Source: CALBPI01 sp039027435 (lineage in GTDB: Bacteria; Pseudomonadota; Gammaproteobacteria; Steroidobacterales; Woeseiaceae). Taken from it: a stretch of DNA of 64,000 nt. Under the pieces are notes generated by a model. That model worked only from the letters and a program-made list of their open reading frames with translations. It was not told where the DNA came from and did not search any database. Position 1 is the first letter of the stretch. Every line of letters starts with the position of its first letter. Of this stretch, positions 61,799 to 64,000 are shown in pieces. Where the stretch lies: NCBI GenBank assembly GCA_039027435.1, contig JBCCKF010000003.1:226338-290337 (forward strand), given 5' to 3'. The position numbers and the translations under genes are program-made.

Positions 61799-63874
61799 TT
61801 AGGCCTCTTCAGGCTTGGGCTTGGATGCCGATTTCTTGGTCGTGCGTTTCTTGGTGGTCCGTTTCTTGGCAGTCGCTTTCTTTGCGGCCGGCTTTTTCTT
61901 CGCGGTCTTCTTGCGCGCGGGCTTAGCAGCAGCGCCACCACGTCCGATTTCGTCGGGGGCGAAGTCATCGACAGCCACAAGCTCTGCGACTGCCTCGTGG
62001 TAGCGCATCAACTGGGCGCCTTCTTCCGGCAGCAGTAGACCTTTGTCCATCGCTTCCTCTACCTGATAAGGCAGATAGTCAGCTGTGATCTCGCCGGCCT
62101 TGGCAGCGTCGCGTAAGCGTCGCTCGAGTGGCTCAATCAACACGGCCTGTTCGAGTGCGGACTGCAACATGCCGAGCGCGTTGGTCGGTTGCTGCTCACG
62201 GTAGACCTGCGCGCACAGACGGTCGCGTGCCTGAGTTGGGTTGATCATCAGCTCAACGATGTCCTTACCGATGCGGTCAGATGGCGCCGAGTAGGTGCGA
62301 CCTCTTGGGAAGATCAAAGCACGCAGCAACCACGCCACCGGTCGGTTCGGGAAGTTCTGCAAAAACTTGTGCAGCTGTTCCTGCGCCTCATACATCAGCG
62401 TACGTACCGACCATTCGACCAGCGGTAAATCCTGTGGCTGTCGGCCCTGGTTTTCGTAGTGTTTGAGTACGCAGCTGGCCAAGTATATGTAGCTGAAGAC
62501 ATCGCCGAGACGCGCAGACAGACGCTCTTTGATCTTGAGACGACCACCCAGGGTGAGCATCGCGAAATCCGAAGTCAGTGCAAACGCGGCACTGTAGCGG
62601 TTGATGTTCTGGTAATAACGCTCGGTGGGCCCATGCAGTGGAACTTCGCTGTAACGCGCATGGGTCAATGCCATCACAAAGGATCGCGCCGCATTGCTGA
62701 CCGCGTAGCCGACATGGCCGAACAGCGCCTTGTCGAATTCGACCAGCCCACGCTCCTCATCGGCATCCTGCGCCGCGTGCAGCTCGCGCAAGACAAACGG
62801 ATGGCAGCGAATGGCGCCCTGTCCGAAGATGATGAGCGAGCGGGTCAGGATATTGGCGCCTTCGACGGTGATCGCGATGGGCAAAGCCATGTAGCCGCGG
62901 CCGAGATAGTTCTTCGGCCCCATCATCACGCCCTTACCGCCCTGCACATCCATACCATCGTTCGCGACTTTCCGCGCGAGCTCGGTGCAGTGGTACTTCA
63001 AAATGGCGGAGGGCACGGCGGGCTTCTCGCCTTCGGTGATCGCACCGGAGGTGACGTCTACCGCCGCATTCATGATGTAGGTGTGACCGGCCATGCGTGA
63101 GATCGCTTCACCGACGCCCTCGAACATGCCGATCGGCATGTTGAATTGCTTACGGATGCGCGCGTAAGCACCCGTCGCGAAGGTTGCCGCCTGGCCACCA
63201 CCGGCGCCACTGGACGGCAGTGTGATCGCACGGCCTACCGACAGAAGCTCAACGAGCATCTTCCAGCCCTTGCCCGCCATTTCCGGTCCACCGATGATGT
63301 AATCGAGCGGGACAAAGACGTCCTTGCCGCTGGTCGGTCCGTTCTGGAACGGCACGTTCAGGGGGTTATGTCGCCGGCCATGGACAACGCCAGGTGTGCT
63401 GGTTGGGATCAGCGCGGCGGTGATGCCGTACTCTTTCTCTTCACCGATCAGTTGGTCGGGATCATAGAGCTTGAACGCGAGTCCAAGCACCGTGGCGATC
63501 GGCGCAAGCGTGATGTAGCGCTTGTCCCAGTTCAGGCGGATGCCGAGGATTTCTTCGCCTTCCCATTCGCCTTTGCAGACTACGCCCGAGTCGATGATCG
63601 AGGCGGCATCGGAGCCCGCCTGTGGTGAGGTCAACGCGAAGCACGGAATTTCGTCGCCTGATGCCAGGCCAGGCAAGTAGCGTTGCTTCTGCTCGTCGGT
63701 GCCGTAGTGCAACAGAAGCTCAGCAGGTCCAAGGGAGTTCGGCACGCCGATAGTCGAGGCCGCCACCGTGCTGCGGGTCGACAGCTTTTTCAGGATCTGT
63801 GCGTTTGCGTAAGGAGAAAACTCGAGGCCGCCATATTCTTTCGGGATGATCATCGCGAAAAATTTGTGCTTCTT
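61799..63874 (-). CDS. fadE: FadE-type acyl-CoA dehydrogenase, N-terminus missing, with Lys-rich tail
   Basis: About 690 residues of a large acyl-CoA dehydrogenase of the FadE type, catalysing the first step of beta-oxidation. Recognisable pieces are FFAMIIPKEYGGLEFSPYANAQ, CFALTSPQAGSDAAS, the QGGKGVM flavin/substrate loop and ITVEGANILTRS. The last ~45 residues are Lys/Ala/Thr-rich (AKKKPAAKKATAKK pattern), like a histone H1 tail. The true N-terminus is absent: at about 63875 the sequence folds back on itself, so the apparent start at 63883 is an artefact. E. coli FadE has 814 residues, so roughly 100-150 are missing. Confidence 0.88.
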   Translation of the reverse strand, partial: KKHKFFAMIIPKEYGGLEFSPYANAQILKKLSTRSTVAASTIGVPNSLGPAELLLHYGTDEQKQRYLPGLASGDEIPCFALTSPQAGSDAASIIDSGVVCKGEWEGEEILGIRLNWDKRYITLAPIATVLGLAFKLYDPDQLIGEEKEYGITAALIPTSTPGVVHGRRHNPLNVPFQNGPTSGKDVFVPLDYIIGGPEMAGKGWKMLVELLSVGRAITLPSSGAGGGQAATFATGAYARIRKQFNMPIGMFEGVGEAISRMAGHTYIMNAAVDVTSGAITEGEKPAVPSAILKYHCTELARKVANDGMDVQGGKGVMMGPKNYLGRGYMALPIAITVEGANILTRSLIIFGQGAIRCHPFVLRELHAAQDADEERGLVEFDKALFGHVGYAVSNAARSFVMALTHARYSEVPLHGPTERYYQNINRYSAAFALTSDFAMLTLGGRLKIKERLSARLGDVFSYIYLASCVLKHYENQGRQPQDLPLVEWSVRTLMYEAQEQLHKFLQNFPNRPVAWLLRALIFPRGRTYSAPSDRIGKDIVELMINPTQARDRLCAQVYREQQPTNALGMLQSALEQAVLIEPLERRLRDAAKAGEITADYLPYQVEEAMDKGLLLPEEGAQLMRYHEAVAELVAVDDFAPDEIGRGGAAAKPARKKTAKKKPAAKKATAKKRTTKKRTTKKSASKPKPEEA

Positions 63875-64000
63875 GATGATCATCCCGAAAGAATATGGCG
63901 GCCTCGAGTTTTCTCCTTACGCAAACGCACAGATCCTGAAAAAGCTGTCGACCCGCAGCACGGTGGCGGCCTCGACTATCGGCGTGCCGAACTCCCTTGG
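63729..64000. repeat. Perfect foldback inverted repeat at the window end
   Basis: Bases 63729-63854 are the exact reverse complement of 63875-64000: 126-bp arms with a 20-base spacer (63855-63874). The inner ends are the self-complementary 10-mer GATGATCATC. The right arm would be a second, inverted copy of part of fadE. A perfect hairpin of this size inside a conserved gene, at a window edge, points to a chimeric read or assembly end rather than biology. The arm may continue beyond the window. Confidence 0.95.

Noticed and set aside
63875..64000. Apparent second copy of part of fadE on the plus strand
   Set aside because: It is the right arm of the perfect foldback and most likely not a real gene copy.
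1..64000. tRNA, rRNA, CRISPR arrays, insertion sequences and prophage genes
   Set aside because: None was recognised on either strand; gaps between genes never exceed about 240 bases.

Overview
The window looks like part of a gammaproteobacterial chromosome. The evidence is the gene content: pilQ-aroK-aroB, OxyR with its redox cysteine pair, cytochrome c4/DsbA next to engB, TesA-YbbA-YbbP, FlhC, GspA/GspB and ArgR. The carbamoyltransferase acting on an N-acylated ornithine, which is encoded inside the arginine operon, recalls xanthomonads, so a lineage near Xanthomonadales/Steroidobacterales is plausible but unproven. Coding density is very high, with many ATGA or TAATG overlaps, frequent GTG/TTG starts, and no tRNA, rRNA, CRISPR or insertion sequence that I can see.

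Layout. 1-6300 (+): the 3' end of pilQ, then aroK, aroB, dgt, pyrF, hemE and a DUF445 protein. 6297-11928: fadD and tesA on the minus strand, divergent from a YbbA/YbbP-type ABC transporter. 11922-15210 (-): a phrB-oxyR-membrane protein operon. 15254-18252 (+): a YcgN-like protein, a nitroreductase and a putative lipoprotein. 18309-21945 (-): a PYROXD2-like oxidoreductase, a TPR/2OG-Fe(II) oxygenase and an NnrU protein. 22079-24495 (+): a degenerate HD-GYP protein and an L,D-transpeptidase. 24503-30074: dsbA, cytochrome c4, engB, an ECF sigma factor and two exported proteins of unknown function.

30147-41669 (-) is one long co-directional run: argR, argG, a P-loop protein of unknown function, argC, argD, an acylornithine carbamoyltransferase, argB, argH, a MenI-like thioesterase, a hidden 52-residue lptM gene and polA. 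It is followed by a strong terminator that may belong to a separate small RNA. No argA or argJ is present, so the P-loop protein is a candidate for the missing acylglutamate-forming step.

41768-51704 holds an esterase, an NRDE protein, mscL, flhC divergent from a FlhD-like gene, the ABC-2 transporter pair yadGH, a SRAP protein, a FakA-FakB-type fusion and gspBA. 51741-60125 holds dinB, ispA and a complete mevalonate pathway from HMG-CoA synthase to farnesyl diphosphate. Its centrepiece is a single 937-residue polypeptide fusing HMG-CoA reductase, mevalonate kinase and type 1 isopentenyl-diphosphate isomerase. This is the most striking feature of the window.

60285-63874 (-) encodes a DUF4286-DUF3667 protein and a long FadE-type acyl-CoA dehydrogenase with a histone-like Lys/Ala tail. 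The last 272 bases are a perfect foldback (126-bp arms, 20-base loop) inside fadE, which is most likely an assembly or amplification artefact.
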